This document shows, one piece after another, positions 13,069-25,500 of a DNA stretch of 64,000 bases. Below the pieces are notes generated by a model that was not told the origin of the DNA, did no database searches, and saw only the letters and a list, made by a program, of their open reading frames with translations. The translations under genes were made by a program, and so were the position numbers. Positions within the stretch are counted from its first letter, which is position 1. Each line of letters begins with the position of its first letter. This DNA comes from Dysidea avara. Taxonomy: Eukaryota; Porifera; Demospongiae; Dictyoceratida; Dysideidae. The stretch spans positions 10,629,479 through 10,693,478 of the forward strand of contig NC_089278.1 in assembly GCF_963678975.1 (NCBI RefSeq), read 5' to 3'.

Positions 13069-13626
13069 TAGTCTCGCGTGCCAGACGGTTTGTGTGGCAG
13101 ACGGTTTGTGTGGGGGCGGTAAATAAACCGTCTGGTCACTGTTGCACACATTCCGGGACCACTGCTGGAATGTTGGCAGAGCCAATCAGATCGCTTCGCG
13201 CACTCTGTGACGACACAACCACTAATAATTCAAATTCTTAGTGTAATAAAGAACTGAATCTTGGCTACAGATCACTTTTTCGAAAGTTTAACAACGCCAT
13301 GGGCTTAGGATCTTTGTTTCCCTAGTACAGGGCTCTTAAAAGCGTTCGTATAAGAACGATCGTGGTTCGCTACGGATTTGTGAAACGACAGAATTGTCGA
13401 GGAAGACGTTCAGTAATGTTTCGAATACGTCACCAGGACATTACCAGTACAATTATTGTCTTAGTCTGCTCAAGGAGGTGATTGGAACGATTATTGTATC
13501 ATCCTTGGCGCAAAACAATGCCGTGATGTAATCTAATTGCATTCCAGTGAGTTCACGGAAAGTGTGCAACAGTGACCAGACGGTTTATTTGCCGCCCCCA
13601 CACAAACCGTCTGGCACGCGAGACTA
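13069..13626. mobile_element. MULE-like MITE inserted in fucosidase exon 1 (9-bp target duplication)
   Basis: A 558-bp element beginning TAGTCTCGCGTGCCAGACGG and ending with the exact reverse complement, flanked by the 9-bp direct repeat TGAAGGAAG (13060-13068 and 13627-13635). Copy 1 has a single TGAAGGAAG at the matching exon position, so the empty site is known. Inverted repeats extend about 85 bp; the left one has an internal duplication of about 20 bp. No transposase ORF. The 9-bp duplication and long TIRs fit Mutator-like elements. Sister elements lie at 37369-37737 and 53280-53728. Confidence 0.88.
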
Positions 13627-13810
13627 TGAAGGAAGATTCCAAATTTTGCTTCGTCGTACCACGATGGCAATGGTCTAGCATCCAGAGACGCCCAATTTGG
13701 TTCATAATCAGCAGTCACCGTCCCAACAACTAAAAAGCATCACCAACCAACTCGCCATTATGCACCTTAGCCCTCGCCTTACCTGTCTTACACTAATCAC
13801 ACCAGCTCAA

Positions 13811-13818
13811 TCACGTGA
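13811..13818. promoter_or_regulatory. Palindromic E-box TCACGTGA upstream of fucosidase copy 2
   Basis: A perfect TCACGTGA palindrome 53 bp upstream of the copy-2 start codon. It is the closest of the three fucosidase promoters to the GTCACGTGAC CLEAR consensus known from vertebrate lysosomal genes. Function is inferred only from sequence and position. Confidence 0.4.
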
Positions 13819-14116
13819 TACATAATTATAGGTATTTTGGGTAACCGACATTCCAAATCCTTCAGAGTACCCATTTAACTGACCGCAGTATTATCTGTAA
13901 TAATTTATATATTTAATAGCTTATAATATCCTCTATAATCTACGCTATTCCAGTAAGAGTACAAGGGAGGGAGAGTGTCTAACTAGCTAGGACACTTTCA
14001 GCTGATAGAACAAATTACTACTCTTGATGTCAGTAACTACAATATTTTGAGAGTTTACTGAGTCTCATGCTCAGACCACTTTTCTTTCCTTTGCCCTGAC
14101 ACAAATAAGAAAGAAG

Positions 14117-14448
14117 GTTTTTTTATTAATGCTATCCCCTCGGCTATCCCATTAGGGACCTGTGATAATTAAATCCTGTGAATACAGGGAGTCTGAAACA
14201 TGTAACTGAAACGTTGAAGAATACAGAAAAAAATTCCAGATCTAGCGGTGATTTGATCCCCTGCAACATGCAGTCTGGGCATGTGCCAGAGGAGTCACAA
14301 CAGCCGGGATCTGTGATCTTCTCTGCATTCAACCTCCACTTAATCATTGACTTCTTGCCATCAAGGGGGTTATATTAAATGCTATCCTGCTAGGGACCTG
14401 TGAGAAGACTAAAGCTTGTGAATACAGGGAGTCTGAAACATCCTGAGG
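14117..14448. repeat. Arm-B-specific insertion with internal direct repeat
   Basis: Absent from arm A, where the flanks join around 3671. Two direct copies of a segment of about 65 bp ('GCTATCC...AGGGACCTGTGA...GTGAATACAGGGAGTCTGAAAC') lie at about 14132-14200 and 14379-14440. A fragment of the same sequence recurs at about 49977-50005. No coding content recognised. Confidence 0.5.
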
Positions 14449-14486
14449 CACAAGGCTACTGGTAGTGCATCCATAAGGTTGGTAAT

Positions 14487-15905
14487 GCACACTACGGTAG
14501 TACCATTTAAGTAGGGATCCCCTCGAAAATTTCATGCACCGCCCAAAACTCTGCCGTCAAAAATCATCCTAGATAAATTTTACGCAATGAAAATCACTAG
14601 TACTAGTCCATATAATACATAATACAGCATTAAATGTAACAAAACACTTATAGGTGGCCGGATATAGAATTTTTTAAAAATTGCCAAAACTCGAATTTTA
14701 GTCTCACTGCCTGACCACAGTCACAAGGCTAGAGGCCAAACGAAGCAGCACATGGTCACCATTTTATGCTACAATAACAGGCTCACCAGTGGGATGTGCC
14801 TTTTGAGGTTCCTAAGAGTGTAGGCCCTCTGCGCCTTGTCTTTCCTTTCATCTTCAATCAGGCTGCTTGTATTCTTCGTCATTTAACAAAACCATATTGA
14901 GGCATTAATTTTCTGTAATGCTTTCTTTCAGCAGGAAATTTAGACAGCACAGAATTGTTTCAGAGCTGGATTTCAAAAGTGCTTCAGTCCCGGCACTACT
15001 ATAAGAGGTACACTTGCTAGATATCTGCAACTTCACGATTGGGATCCGGTTCGCGATAGGTTTGTGACCACACCCATCAGATAAAGATCTAGGTGGACTG
15101 ATAGCGGAAGAGTATGGACCCCACCTCTTAACAATCTAGCTATTTACTTAACAGTAAACCCTTACTTCTTTTTGGTCTAGCTAGCTGCACACCTGGCTGA
15201 CTAGAGATATACTCTAATACAACAGTCTCTCTAATACAACACTTACTCTAATACAACAGTCATGTTAGAACAGATACAATTAAGTTACATTGTTCTGGTA
15301 GACATAGCTATTTTTATAAAAAAAAAGAAGCAAGCACAATATTAAATCTGTATATAATATTATTACATTATTGTTCTAAAGGAGACAGGTGCCCCTCAGC
15401 AACAGCAGGGTTGATGGCTGGAGGCACACATGGGATGCTTGGATCTAGAATGCAATCCCGATACACATTGCAGCAAGGAGAACCCCAAACTACAGCAAAG
15501 CCTGCTCATAACCACAGAACATTAGGAACTCACTGAGTAAATGGGCAAGATGTGCCTTTCCCATACCTACAGATGTGGAAAATACAAGTGGACTAATACA
15601 AGTTACATTGTAGCTAGCTGTGCCACAACAAAAAAACTGTATTTTTTTAAAATTGTTAATTTAATAATGAAGCAGGGATTTATGCAATAAAAAGTAGTGA
15701 AACAATAGATGAATGATGGTGTTACAGCATAGCTCAGTGGGAAAGTCCCTACTCTGGCACATTAGCTATTATTATTTATTTAATGTCAAAGTAGAGACTT
15801 CCCACTGAGCTATGCTGTAATACCATCATTCATCTCTTGTTTCACTACTTTTTACTGCATAGATCCCTACTTCATTTTTAAATTAACAAATTTTAAAAAT
15901 ACTAA
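14487..15905. repeat. Arm-B-specific repeat-rich insertion including a foldback
   Basis: About 1.4 kb with no counterpart in arm A. It carries a copy of the 'GTAGGCCCTCTGCG' repeat (about 14790-14900; relatives at 6182-6330 and 18470-18600). It also has a foldback at 15668-15882, whose arms both contain AAGTAGTGAAACAA and TGAATGATGGT in opposite orientation around a short loop. One arm of that foldback recurs singly at about 6330-6430 and 19028-19125. No gene recognised. Confidence 0.55.
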
Positions 15906-16532
15906 TTCAATCTATCTTCATACTGTCACACATTTCTACAAAATAGCTAACTGCTGGTAGCAATTAAAAGACTTTGTAGAACATGAAGAAAACATAACAG
16001 CACTGTCCTTACTTCAGTTTCTGCTTGGATATACAGCAGGATATTATCAATTGCAGGCCTACCCTTACCCCCTCCCTCCAAAGAAATAACATACTTTATG
16101 GTCCACATCAGTAAGTTCAATTTAATTTGTCAAATTTTGTTAGCAGCTTTTTATGAACTCTATGTTAGAATGCGGTATGATAGCATCACATTAGTGCATT
16201 AGTATAGCTAAGTTTCCAATAACTCATAAGCTGTGAATTTCAAAATTGCAACATTTGGTAGCCAATGAAATCCACACAAAATGGGAGCCTTTTGTGTAAT
16301 AAAACCAAAGCCCCTATTGAACACATTTTTGTTTGCCCACTGGCTGGCTAACAAAGTCTTCAGCTTTTTAAAAATACAATGTTGACAGTATTTCAGTACA
16401 GAAAGTGTCAGTCAATTTAGCTGCACCACAGCTGCTATCATTGTGATAAATTATATACAATGATATTTAATGGCATTATACAGGTAATCCTACAGTTCTA
16501 GTGCAATGATTATATAGCAAAACTGTAAACGG

Positions 16533-19500
16533 TTATTTTAAAACATTCTGTTGCTTCCTGTTCCAGTTATCCAGCGGAGGACGAGCCATCGCAGATTCTA
16601 GTTTCAGGGTCCAGGCCCACTGCAGTGGTGTGTTGGGTGGAAGGTAGGGAAGGGTGGCATTGATGCCTTCACTGCCATCCTGCCAGCTAATCTTAATACT
16701 TCCAGTATATCCCAATAGTGTTGCCATAGTTTGGTTGGTAGCCATTACATCACCCAGTTGTAGGATGAAGTTGTCAGGCCAGGTCAAAAAGATAGCATAC
16801 ACTACTTTCCCAGTAGAATCCACAGTATACCTACAGCAGTATTCAGTGAATATCAAATAATGACAGTAGTAACTAACCAAGCATCTTTGTTTATAGAATC
16901 ATTCTGATGTTTCCATGGCTTTGAGCCATAAATGGCTTCACCATTAATCTTCAGCCATGATCCTGACGATGTAACAACAAGAGTTAATATATAATGGAGA
17001 GGACTTATGGTAAAAATGTGATTACATTAGGTATAGATGTTGCATTGTAGACTGTGTTGTACCGTATAGTGGAAAATATTAGCAGTGGAAAACATTGGCG
17101 AATTTGGCAAATTGAACTACAATTTGCCACAATTTTACCCTCCAAATTTTATCAAATAATGTTTCACTGTCGAATGACTACCAGTGCACGTGAACGGTGC
17201 ACACGAACATGCAGTATGCATCTCACATTAACTGTATCAGTATTTAAGTACAAATGTGACGTTTCTGCTTCGGCTTCAGCAAGTCTGCCAGAGCAACTCT
17301 AGACAGCAGTTAATTATTCTCCTACAACAGGTGTTACTCATGACGTGTACCTCGACATGTACACCGGTGAGATGCCATGCCATGACATGAGCGATACAGT
17401 ATTTTCTTTTTAAGCTCAGCACCAGTTTATCAGAGAAATTACAAAGATTTATTGTCCTGCTCATAATGATGATACTCAAGGATTTCTATGACAGCATATA
17501 TGGATTCGCCAAGGTTTTGTTTTCCCTTGCCAATCTCCTGTTTTAGCCAATTCGCCAAAGTTTTTTTTCGCCAACCCAGATTTTTAGCAGTTCGCCAAAG
17601 TTTTACACCTTTTGCACTATATGGTATTTGGGTAGCTAGTAGGTGCTACAAAATAGAGTAGCGTGAGTAGTACACTGGTCATATACTAACCCTGTTCTGC
17701 AAGTTGCTGCACACTTCAGGAGCAGATTCAGTGGAGGAGACCTTCAGTTTGTTATTGTGGCGTAAAATGGTGGCCATGTGCTGCTTTGTTTGGCCTCTAG
17801 GCTTGCGAATGTGGTCAGGCAGTGAGGCAAGCAGTGAGGCAGATAAAATTGCGAGTTTGCGATTTAAAAAAAAAATCTTTATCTAGTCACTGGAAAGTGT
17901 TTTCTTGTTTTTAATGCTGTATTTCGTGTTAGATGGACTAATATTATTCTGCAAAAGCGTGTCGCGTAATATTTCTCTAGGATGAGTTTTAAAGGCGGCA
18001 ATATTGGCGGTGCACATCACTTTTGGCAATCATTACTTAAACAGTACATTAGGTGAAGCCAACATGTACTAGATACCATGTATCAACACCTTGCTGGGTC
18101 AGCGAGAAGGAATGGGACACAAAGGAGGACAAAGGTAAGTCTATGTTGTGTGGTTTATATGTACTGTAGTATGCCAAAAGGCACCTGTCGGGCCACGTAC
18201 TGGTGCCAGACTTATTTTTTTGTCTGAACATGTGCCTAACAATTAAGTGCCAAGTGGCCATTACAAAAAATATTTATAGCCTCACAATATCTTCATAGTG
18301 CTGTTAGATAGAAAATTAAGCCTAAAAGTGTCTTCAGAGTAGCCAAAAGCACTTCTCAAGGAATTAATTTTATAACAGAATTTTCTAGCGACTATAACTG
18401 CCTGCCTGCCTACCTGCTTTCATGCAGACTCAATAAATGGCTAAGGCTACAGGCTTGATTTAGATGCTGCTTCACTGGTGGGACGTTCCTTTTGGGATTC
18501 TGATGAGTGTACAGTAGGCCCACTGTGCCTTGTCTTTTATCTTCAGTCAGGCTGCTTGTCTTCTTCTTCATCCAACGAAACCATATCAAGGCATTATTTT
18601 ATGTATCAACATGTTCTTCAGCAGCATATTTAGATGCCACAGAATTATTTCAGACTCTGGATTTCAGAAGTGCTTCAGTCCTGGCACTACTATAAGAGGT
18701 ATACTAGTTAGATATCTGCAACTTTGCAATTGGGATCCTGTTCGTGATAGGTTCGCAACCACACCCATCAAATAATAAAGATCTAGGTGGACTAATAGCG
18801 ATAGAGTATGGAGACCATACACATCTCTTAACAATCTAACTATTTGCTCAAGATGACCTCACCACTTATTGGTCTAGCTTACTGCACACCCCTTGGCTGA
18901 CTCGCGATACTCTCATACAACAGTCATGTGTGATATTCTAATAGAACAGTCACAAGTTACCCTGTAGCTAGCTGTGCTACAAAAACAAACAAAAAAACAA
19001 CTAAACAAACTAGTTAATTTAAAAATGAAGTAGGGATCTACGCAATAAAAAGTAGTGAAACAAGAGATGAATGATGGTATTACAGCATAGCTTGGGGGAA
19101 AGTCCATACTTTGGCACTTTAGCTAAATTGTTGTAAGTTATAATTTTCCATATTTTCCAGGTTGGTTACAGAGGCGCTTCTCATAATGTTCTTTGTTTGT
19201 AACATTATGAACATATCTGAAAACAAAGTGCAAATCCCAATACTGCACATCATTGGGAAGAATGGTACTAAATTAAATAGCCTACCGTATAGTGCAAAAT
19301 TTTTGTAATTTTTGTAGTAATTCAGCAATTACAAAAATTTTGGTACTTGTCACTATGTAACTACAAATGGGTCATACACATTACCTGTATCGCATTGAGA
19401 AGCCAGTATTTCATCTTGTAATGGCAACCATCTGTCCTGATACACATGGTAACCTATCATGCATTAAACTATATGAATTGCTTGACATTTGGTCTTTGGC

Positions 19501-22500
19501 ATACTCAAGTTTCAGTCATTCACATTGGGTAGAATGTGTAAAGAGCATCTGCCAACAATCACTTGTCATAGCAAAAGGCATGGACCATACAGTGTGACAG
19601 GTATAGATGTAGTATTATGGTATGACACAACTATACAGTAATTGGTGCCTTATCTTACGCCTGAAGAAGAGGACACAAAGAATAGAATACAACTTCATCA
19701 TAATGCCTGAACTGTGCAGTTCCTGATTGCCTGTCAGCTATCAAAAGCAAAGTTGGTGCCATTAGCCACTTCTCATTCAAGTACACTTGTCTGAAGGTGT
19801 CCAAGCCAGTTAGTTAGTCAGTAGAAAATTAGGAAAGATTTTGAAGCTACATACAAACCTATATAACAAAGTTGGTTATACTCTCTAACACAATCAGGCT
19901 TAGAACCTGATGGCAAAAATACAAATTGTTAAAATACTTAGAAATAGAAAAGCATTTTGACAGTGATTATAGCTTCCACAAATATAGACATGAAGCTAAT
20001 TGGAACATTGCATTTTAGAGTCATAACTGCTTTCTTAATCCAAAAACCACCTATTCTGGGTGGTAAGGGTGCATCACGCTGAAACTTTACTATTAACAAC
20101 ACTGGAAACACACTTAATTACATTTGATGGGAATCGTGCAAGGTTGATGATGTCACTGTTACTCACCCATTTGTAGAAGTCTCTCCTCAAAGATAGGCAT
20201 TATTCTTCCATCGTGATTAGGGCCCACATTCATCAACATGTTGCCACCAGTACTGAAAAATATGAGCGATAAGTATTTATAACATATGTGACCGTCTCAG
20301 TGAAAATCGTCTAGTTTACACAAGCATGCATATTGAGAAAATTGTAATTTAAAAATAATTTGTAAAATTATGCATGTTACAAAAAAAAAATGCAAGTTTT
20401 TATTGGGCCATTACATGAAGAAGGAAGACTCAAATCGATTAAAACTATATACCATCTTATTCGCTTGCTCATGGAGAGTTCGAAAATCTTTATTTCGTTT
20501 TTGTAGCTTCAACGGTATGGGTGTCACGTGCGTTTGTTTACAATGCAGTAAACGTAAACAAGATCGTCATCGTTTCTTCTAACAAACCACCTTCATATGC
20601 CTATGCGCAAGTGACTGCAAGGCTAAAACTATACCTTGGTTGATCTGCCTATCCATGGTGAACATTGTAAGCCAAATTCCAACTTTGTAGACCAATCCAA
20701 ACGGTAGCTATGGCTGCGAATGCAAGTGCCTGTACTTTATTTTTAGTATAATCACTGTACAAATCGATTTCCTTGTTCTTCCTACTTTCTATTGCTGTAA
20801 TTTCAAAACTACACAGCACAGAAGGCTGAAACTTTGGTGATCCATTCCTTGGACACTGCAGATAATGGTGAGTGAATAAAAAAAAAATTTAATTGTGCAA
20901 ACTAGACGGGTTTTCGATAAGACGGTCACATATAAAATTATAAAGTGACATTCTTTTCCACATTTTTTCTGTAACGCTTTTGTGCACATATCACACGCAT
21001 GCACGCACATGCACACAGACATACCTTACAGTACCAACTAACTGATTTAACAACTCTTCAATAGAGAGATATCCACTAATATTGGTATTACGAATGTATC
21101 CCCAGGAAGTTCTTTGCACTGTCATTGCATTCTCGTACTTGTGATTGTATAGCTTACCTTATAAATACAATAATAAATGATATGACAACTCTCAGGAGTA
21201 CAATACTCACCAGGATTAAACCTATCATGACAGGTGAAGTACCCACCATGGGTACAATGGTCTCCTGAACCCCAACGATCATTAACAACCACTGTATCCT
21301 TCACTGGACTATATGAATAATAAATTAAATTCGTAAGTATCCAGTGTAAGAAATAAACAGTATGCTGTACCTTTCATTGTAGAGCCATGCTAAAAACTCA
21401 GTGCTATTCCAGTAAGTATCATTAGCCCCCCAGTCTCCATCTGACCATATCACTTCAGGATGATAGCCATTTACTATCTCATACAATTGTGGAAGCATAA
21501 CATCCTGTGGTATACAGTCTAATACATATTTGAAACACATGACAGACCCTCTGTATTACATCATTTTCAGTAGAAATTGCTTTTTGGTGATATCTTATTG
21601 TGCCTCTGTAGACATTCAATATACAAAATAGCTTATCTTGAATGGAACTGGCTATTATATTTTTATAAGTTTTGACAAATTCTAAGGGCTTGAGATGACA
21701 GATTGTAGTCTAAATGTTGGAGGATATTAAAATTAATGATGTGCTGTAACCCAAAGGGTCTATAACAAACCCTACTGATACATATTCTTGTGTTGTGAAC
21801 TTGTTTGCCTTATCTTTAAGATATAGTGGATGGAACCATTCAAATAATGAATAATACAGTCCAAAATGAATGTCAGTGTTATTGCGTATAGCAGCTGCAA
21901 GATCACCTATAAATACCAGTTAAATATTAATACATGATTGTAACTACTATACACTAACCAACAAGGTCCCTGTGTGGGCCAGTGTCCATACTGTTCCAGT
22001 TCCACGAGTACTTGGATGGCCAATTGGTGAACCCCTCATGATGTTTGCTGGTCAGTACCACATACCTACAAGTCAGTATATAGAGTTATTCATGTGAAAT
22101 GTAGTGTTTCTATTGTGTAAAAGGTCATGTAGTAAACAATTGATTGCTACAACCATTCTTCTAACCGAATATATTAAGAACAACTGTACACTTACTACTG
22201 CTACACTATACAGTACTATTGAATGACTACAACTACAGCATGACAACTGTACAGACCAATTGGATTATAAACCAAGCACACGTCAGGCATGACTGTGGGC
22301 ACACATGACTGAATTGAGTACACATTCATGCGTTTAGCAGCTAACTTATCAATCATTATATTGTATAAAGCCACATTGATGAACATCTGTATTATGTGGA
22401 AAATTTTCAAACACTACTTACAGGATAACATGCATTTTATAACTATGTGACAAAATCCTCTAGTATTGTATGTTAGAAATCATGGATGTTTGTACTTCCT

Positions 22501-25500
22501 CACAAAACAATGTTGACCAAAAACCAACCTCACTATACCTTATTTTTAGAAGTATCAACTTGTTTGTTCAAGGGGGATATACACTGTACTACGATTTGCG
22601 ACTGTGGTCAAAGCTAAAGGTCAATGAAAAAGGCCGATTTTTCACAATTGCATTTGTGTTTTCAGGGCATAGCTGAAAAACAGCCTTTTTGGCTGATGCT
22701 ATTTCCCTGATTAAATAAAAAAAAAAAAAAAAAGAACAACGGTCAAGCTGTTTTCCCAGCACGGTCAAAGCTTCACGAGTAAGTAGTGCATGAAAATATA
22801 GCGAAAATAAATGGAACCAGGTCAGCAGTCAAGACAAAAAATTCAATGAAAGTCAACGGTCAAAATCGAAAATCGATCTTGACCGGCTTTGACTGCGGTC
22901 GCAGATCGTAGTACAGTACTTATTGGCGTGACACCCCCTTGTTTGTTCATCTTGACAATCTGCTTTTATTGGGCCTTATCCAAAACTATGTGAAACCTTA
23001 CAAGTGCCGTATACTATCCGTTTTATGAATGCTATACTTTTGCTATATTTCCGTGCTGCGTCTGTGATATTTTAACTGGGGATGTTTTAAGATAGCAAAA
23101 CATTTAGGCTTTCTGATAATGTGCGCTAATTAGAGTTGGAACAAAGAAGATGTATCGTGTTAATCTAGCATTCATCATTGTTTCAATTAGCCTACGTGCT
23201 TTTTACATTGCTAGTTACATGCAAACATAGTGCAGTTACAGTTCATTAAACCATAGATATAATATACTTTACAACGGGATTGGAAACAGAAGTAACTCAC
23301 GTGATGTCTCTGTACAAATTCCCAATGTGACGTAACGAGCTCGAAAATCCAACCGTGTTTCACTTGCGTGAGTAACAAGTCGCTATAGATACGTGCGTAG
23401 TTACAAGGACGAGTTCATTTTCAATGGCTTTCTTTGACAGCCGTTCGTAATTTGTCAGCTCGTAATGTGACAAACTGGTTAATTAGTGTCATACATGGTG
23501 ACACGATACCATGTGCTACAGGGACAGCACTGCTGTTGTTAATTAACAAGCAGCTAGTATGGCCTGAGGTAAGTAAATTACAATATGGTCACACCTTCTT
23601 GTGCTTGTACACGTTTCCCAAATTTCTGTGTTAGGAAGTAGCTTAACTTACTGTATTTTAACAATTATACCCAGCATACTGTGTAATTAGCTACTTATAT
23701 TTATCATATCTATTGCCATTCTTCACAAATTCACAAATTTGTAATTTTCACTTGTACACTTTTCATTGACATCTAATTAGTGTTGTAGTCGTAAAACCAT
23801 ATAACCAGCTAGTGGTGTAACTGCTTGGTGTAATGTGCACATTGTAACTGTGCTAAATTAATGCCACACAGGATATGAAAAGAATTGGGAGAATTTATAA
23901 GAATTATAAGAGGACACACTCAAAGAAGGCTACAGGTCGTCCACTAAAATATAAGAAGCCACCCAACATACTAGTGATGCCACTAAGTACTCTACCATGC
24001 CTGCCTTCCAGTAGAAGTACTACCATACCACCACTGCCCTCCAGTACAAGTGCTACCATGCAAGTGTTACCATAACACCACTACCCTCCAGTACAACTGC
24101 TACCATACCACCACTGCCCTCCAGTACAAGTGCTACCATGCAAGTGTTACCATAACACCACTACCCTCCAGTACAACTGCTACCATACCACCACTACCCT
24201 CCAGTACAAGTACTACCATAACACCACTGCCTTCCAGTACAACTGCTACCATACCACCACTGCCCTCCAGTACAAGTGCTACCATAACACCACTACCCTC
24301 CAGTACAAGTACTACCATGACACCACTGCCCTCCAGTACAAGTGCTACTCTACCATCACTGCATTCTTGTATTACTTCACCACTACTACCTCTCAGTGCT
24401 ACCCTACCATCCCTACCATCTAATGTTACAATACCACCACTATCACCATTTTTTAGTACTGCAATGTCTCCATTTACTGGTACACAGCCATGGATGCTAC
24501 TGTTCATTTCATGGATGCTGCTGTTCATTTCAACAAGTTTGCCAAATAAATGGAATTATGAACATAGCAACACAAAAGTACATGTGTATAAAATTGCAGA
24601 GTACACTGTATATGGATGAACAACCTCTTGTGATTAGTCATGAAATTGTCATATTGAGTGACTGCACTTGGTCATTACGTGTTCATAGACATCAGGTGGA
24701 TTCATCTATATGTTCTAATCTTGCCACTGTACCATCAGTTTTAGACTCAGGGAGCTTTTTAGCTTTTCTAAAATGAATAGACAATTTGAATGTGTGCATA
24801 GGTCAGCCAGATTCTCGATTTATAGAATTGTTGCAGCAGAAGAGCTATGAAATTGTGTCACCTGATGGCAGTAGGAGTGCCTATATTGATGATTCTGTCT
24901 GTGCTCATTGCAATGATCAGTGTTATTCACTAACTGTGTGGACTTCTAATTGTGAGATCCTTACAAGTGCAACAAAGTGCAAGCATTGTATGGAGTATCG
25001 AGCCACCCTTCGCACATTATGCAATTGTTCATAAAGATCAAGTGCAACTTGTAGTAGTTATACTAATGAAAGGTATGTATAAATAAGTTTTGAGTATAAT
25101 GTTCAAACTCAGACTGTAATTGGTGAACCGACCTGCACCGTTGATGTTTTTAGCATATAAATATAGTGTATAGCCTCTGTACACAATATATGTGTGATAC
25201 ACTATAGCTGCATATACTTTCAATTCCAATGGTTATCTGTAACTATGCTGTCTATAGATACATGAGCGGGCCTCAGAAGGAAGAAAAGATGAAGAAAATT
25301 ATTCACCTTAAAGATAAACTACATGCTACAAGAAAAGAAGTTGATAGACTGAAAAAGAGAATAAAGGAGATCATAGCAGTTCAAGGGGTCGTTCTAGATG
25401 AGACATCACAAAGAGATCTACTGAATATTATGAGAAACAATCATACCAACATTCATCAACAGTTTCCTGAGGGAACTTTTCAGAGGATTTTTTGGGACCA

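Larger units (their letters stand above)
4827..13758 (-). pseudogene. Alpha-L-fucosidase copy 2: chimeric, broken gene
   Basis: Minus-strand copy with exons at 13758-13636 plus 13059-12856 (exon 1, split), about 8698-8599 (exon 2), 8546-8422, 8140-8007, 7944-7847, 7793-7661, 7550-7465, 5256-5172 and 5124-4827. Exons 3-9 have the same lengths and phases as the intact copy 3 and retain WSDGDW, which holds the GH29 nucleophile Asp. Lesions seen: one extra base in the signal-peptide coding run near 13734, which shifts frame; a 558-bp MITE inside exon 1; loss of the first bases and acceptor of exon 2 at the duplication breakpoint; and Gly-to-Glu changes in HWG (HWE) and HHEGF (HHEEF), both normally conserved. 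Exon 1 derives from the copy-1 lineage and exons 2-9 from the copy-3 lineage. A truncated product from another promoter cannot be excluded. Confidence 0.85.
10602..22065. repeat. Right arm (B) of the tandem segmental duplication
   Basis: Collinear copy of arm A: exon 1 region (about 10602-13870) followed by fucosidase exons 9-2 (16533 to about 22058). Compared with arm A it carries extra insertions at 13069-13626, 14117-14448, about 14487-15905, 17062-17624 and 20284-20933, and lacks those at 2771-3542 and 3960-4378. Beyond exon 2 (22065) there is no match to arm A. Confidence 0.85.

Noticed and set aside
24050-24776. Long overlapping open frames on both strands
   Set aside because: They result from a 33-bp repeat that lacks stops in several frames; only the repeat itself is supported.
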